This document shows, piece by piece, positions 6,460 through 8,195 of a DNA stretch of 8,195 nt. Made by a program: the position numbers and the translations under genes. Source of the DNA: Betaproteobacteria bacterium (GTDB lineage Bacteria > Pseudomonadota > Gammaproteobacteria > Burkholderiales > Burkholderiaceae_C); contig RFNL01000358.1 of assembly GCA_009927195.1 (NCBI GenBank), forward strand, positions 1 through 8,195, given 5' to 3'. The notes under the pieces were generated by a model, which saw nothing but the letters and a program-made list of their open reading frames with translations, had not been told where the DNA came from and made no database searches. The stretch's first letter is position 1. The number at the start of each line of letters is the position of its first letter.

Positions 6460-7614
6460 TCAGGGTTGACAAGCTTGCACCGTCCACTGGGCACCCTTTT
6501 GCACCAGTTCGCGGTCACAGTTGAATTCATCGGCCTCGTTTTCATGGCCTGGCAAGACACAAACGACAGTTTCGCCTTGTCCCCTCAAAGCTTCAATGGC
6601 TTTGCGCAATGAGGCTTCCTGTGACCATGGTGCGCGAATGGCGCTGTGCTGACGGGGCCTAGGCAAACACCGCGCCCACTCTTTGAGGTCCAAGCTGAAC
6701 CCCACGGCAGGACGTTTGCGTCCAAATACAGAGCCCACTGCATCGTAGCGCCCACCGCGCAGCAAGGCATCACCGGCCTGGGCCGCGTACAAAGCAAACC
6801 GCACACCGCTGTAATACCCATAGCCACTTAAATCACCCAAATCAAAACTCAGGCGACAGCCACTGACCTGATTCGCCAGGGAGTGAATTTCATCAAGCGC
6901 CTCTAGCGCTTTTGGCCAGGCAGACAAGGCTTTGCGACCCTCATCCAAAACGGACAAGTCGCCATAAAAATGGGGCAGCATGGTCAAAGCCTTGGCAACC
7001 TGGGCAGGCAATATTTGTGTCAATTCGAACAACGAGGCCCTGTCCTTGCGACCCAAAGCGGTGTGAACCGATTGAATGAAATCATCCTTCAATGTCAAAC
7101 CTTCGAGCACAGCAGGAACAATTCGCGCGTGACCCATGTCCAAAACCATGTCGGTCAGACCGGCGGCTTGGGCACATTGCAAGGCCAACTCCAATATTTC
7201 CAAATCGGCTTCAAGTCCTTGGTGGCCATATATTTCCGCCCCCAGTTGGAATGGTTCGCGGGTAGCGCCGGGTCGATCGGCGCGGGTGTGCAAAACAGGA
7301 CCGCAGTAACAAAGTCTGGTCAACCCTTGGCGATTGAGCAAATGGGCATCGATGCGCGCCACTTGCACTGTGGTGTCAGCCCGCAGCCCCAAAGTTCGCC
7401 CCGATAATTGATCGACCAATTTGAAGGTTTGCAGGTTCAGGGCTGAATCGCTGTCCGATAGCAATGAATCCAGATGCTCCAACAGAGGCGGCATCACCAA
7501 CTCGTAACCATACCCTCTGGCATGGTCTAGCCAAATGCGGCGCAGCTCTTCAATGTGACGGGCCTCAGAGGGCAACACATCGGCGATGTGATCCGGCAGG
7601 ACCCAGGCAGACAT
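6460..7614 (-). CDS. hisZ: ATP phosphoribosyltransferase regulatory subunit (HisZ)
   Basis: A catalytically inactive paralogue of histidyl-tRNA synthetase. It binds short-form HisG to make the hetero-octameric ATP phosphoribosyltransferase, the first enzyme of histidine biosynthesis, and mediates histidine feedback. The protein has 384 residues, matching the family. The class II synthetase core shows YGYELVMPPLLEHL (35-48), FKLVDQLSGRTLGLRADTT (65-82) and RLCYCGPVLHTR. Later come REPFQLGAEIYGH, GYGYYSGVRFALYA and LLRGGRYDAVGSVFG. No anticodon-binding domain follows, which separates HisZ from HisS. In the segment RADTTVQVAR, Val83 stands where Pro is usual. The ATG at 7614 (MSAWVLPDHIADVLPSEARH) is preferred over a TTG four codons upstream because relatives begin at MSAW; neither has a good ribosome site. 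HisG is not in the window. purA follows 15 bases later. Confidence 0.95.
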   Translation of the reverse strand: MSAWVLPDHIADVLPSEARHIEELRRIWLDHARGYGYELVMPPLLEHLDSLLSDSDSALNLQTFKLVDQLSGRTLGLRADTTVQVARIDAHLLNRQGLTRLCYCGPVLHTRADRPGATREPFQLGAEIYGHQGLEADLEILELALQCAQAAGLTDMVLDMGHARIVPAVLEGLTLKDDFIQSVHTALGRKDRASLFELTQILPAQVAKALTMLPHFYGDLSVLDEGRKALSAWPKALEALDEIHSLANQVSGCRLSFDLGDLSGYGYYSGVRFALYAAQAGDALLRGGRYDAVGSVFGRKRPAVGFSLDLKEWARCLPRPRQHSAIRAPWSQEASLRKAIEALRGQGETVVCVLPGHENEADEFNCDRELVQKGAQWTVQACQP

Positions 7615-7648
7615 AGATGGATTCAATCAAAAAAGAAAATCATTTTAT

Positions 7649-7667
7649 ATGGCCTGTTGCGGGCCAT
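7649..7667 (-). other. Possible stem-loop between the DUF2065 gene and hisZ (weak attenuator candidate)
   Basis: The 68-base gap before hisZ holds ATGGCC and GGCCAT separated by 7 bases, giving a 6-base perfect stem. On the transcribed strand it is followed by an AT-rich stretch, ATAAAATGATTTTCTTTTTT. The main T run starts about 14 bases after the stem, so it is not a textbook intrinsic terminator. It could partly reduce read-through or stabilise the message. The same AT-rich stretch contains TATAAAAT, a possible -10 box for hisZ, with no convincing -35. Confidence 0.2.
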
Positions 7668-7682
7668 GGAGGCGAGTGCAGA

Positions 7683-7877
7683 TCAGGCCAGAAGTCCCAG
7701 CAGAATCAGTCCCAATGCGATACAGATCAGGCCAAAAAATCGAATTTGACCGTCTTGCAGCTGTTGGACTTGTTGGAACATTCGCCGCCAGTGGGAGGGT
7801 GATATGAAAGGCAACAGCCCCTCAATCACCAGAACCAATCCCAAGGCAGTCCAGATCAAATCTGAACCGTGCTCCAT
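7683..7877 (-). CDS. DUF2065 family small inner-membrane protein (YjeT-like)
   Basis: A 64-residue protein of the DUF2065 family; no biochemical function is known to me. Two hydrophobic segments, about residues 7-26 (IWTALGLVLVIEGLLPFI) and 47-63 (FFGLICIALGLILLGLL), flank a polar linker containing SPSHWRRMFQQVQQL. This suggests a helical hairpin in the inner membrane. The family is typically found just downstream of hflC and near purA, as with yjeT in E. coli, which is the case here. The ATG at 7877 shares its A with the last base of the hflC stop (TAATG), pointing to translational coupling and a possible link to the HflKC complex, which is inference from position only. hisZ follows after 68 bases. 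Confidence 0.88.
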   Translation of the reverse strand: MEHGSDLIWTALGLVLVIEGLLPFISPSHWRRMFQQVQQLQDGQIRFFGLICIALGLILLGLLA

Positions 7878-8195
7878 TACTTTTTCGCGGAAGAGGCAGG
7901 GGCAGCCGAGGCACCGTTGCCCCGAAAAGCTTTGAAGAATTCACTGGAGGGATCCACCACCATGAGGTCACTCTTTTTGCTGAAACTGGCCTTGTAAGCA
8001 TCCAGGCTGCGGTAAAACTGTGCGAATTGAGCATCACGGCCAAACGATTCGGCGTAAATGCGCGCGGCCTCTGCATCCCCCTCGCCTTTGATCTTTTGGG
8101 CATCACGGTAGGCATTGGCCACCGTCACTTCGCGTTGGCGATCGGCATCGGCTCGAATTTTTTCTCCCTCAGCCGCCCCGGTAGATCGCAGTTCA
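7877..8195 (-). CDS. hflC: HflC, modulator of FtsH protease (partial; C-terminal 105 residues)
   Basis: The C-terminal part of HflC, the SPFH/prohibitin-type inner-membrane protein. With HflK it forms the periplasmic-facing HflKC cage around FtsH and modulates membrane protein degradation. The visible 105 residues start at the right edge with ELRSTGAAEGEKIRADADRQ. They continue through the helical stretch AYRDAQKIKGEGDAEAARIY, then RSLDAYKASFSKKSDLMVV and DPSSEFFKAF, all typical of the HflC end. The last residues (GNGASAAPASSAKK) are a low-complexity Ala/Ser tail. The N-terminal membrane anchor and SPFH domain lie beyond the window, as hflK presumably does. A GTG at 8128 is an internal codon, not the start, because the frame stays open and conserved to the edge. 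The stop overlaps the DUF2065 start. Confidence 0.94.
   Translation of the reverse strand, partial: ELRSTGAAEGEKIRADADRQREVTVANAYRDAQKIKGEGDAEAARIYAESFGRDAQFAQFYRSLDAYKASFSKKSDLMVVDPSSEFFKAFRGNGASAAPASSAKK

Noticed and set aside
1..8195. An undescribed multi-gene system, mobile element, CRISPR array or RNA gene
   Set aside because: All reading frames of substance belong to known housekeeping or transport families. I saw no terminal repeats, transposase motifs, regularly spaced repeats or tRNA-like cloverleaf sequence.

Overview
The window reads as ordinary chromosomal DNA of a betaproteobacterium, most probably order Burkholderiales. The main reasons are the minus-strand order hflC - DUF2065 - hisZ - purA - phosphoribosyltransferase, and the close similarity of HisZ, PurA and HflC to what I know of that group. 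Base composition is moderate, about half G+C by eye. This would fit a lower-GC freshwater or host-associated member, but that placement is inference. No mobile element, CRISPR array, tRNA or rRNA was seen. Every gene is a recognisable family member, gaps are short (the largest is 86 bases), and no stretch over 300 bases lacks a gene.

Left part (1-2193): a YbbA-type ABC ATPase gene runs off the left edge on the minus strand. Directly against it, on the plus strand, are tesA (periplasmic SGNH esterase/thioesterase) and, 10 bases later, selU/mnmH (tRNA 2-selenouridine synthase). The ybbA/tesA divergent pair is the arrangement known from Escherichia coli. Here the two start codons can share the same CATG, so there is no intergenic promoter region between them.

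Middle (2186-3312): a single gene for a periplasmic Fe(3+)-binding protein of the FbpA/FutA family lies on the minus strand. Its tail overlaps selU by 8 bases. Its upstream gap holds a 10-base perfect inverted repeat built from GAATGAGA-type half-sites, which look like Fur recognition elements and fit iron control.

Right part (3313-8195, all minus strand, transcribed right to left): hflC (C-terminal part), a DUF2065 two-helix membrane protein, hisZ, purA, a purine-type phosphoribosyltransferase and metC (cystathionine beta-lyase). The genes are tightly packed or overlapping, so they may form one long transcript. They combine membrane protease control (HflC), histidine biosynthesis regulation (HisZ with HisG elsewhere), AMP synthesis (PurA), purine salvage (the phosphoribosyltransferase) and methionine biosynthesis (MetC).

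I did not find an undescribed system. The points most worth a second look are the shared ybbA/tesA start, the putative Fur operator of the iron-binding protein, and the Leu in place of the usual phosphate-binding Arg in MetC.
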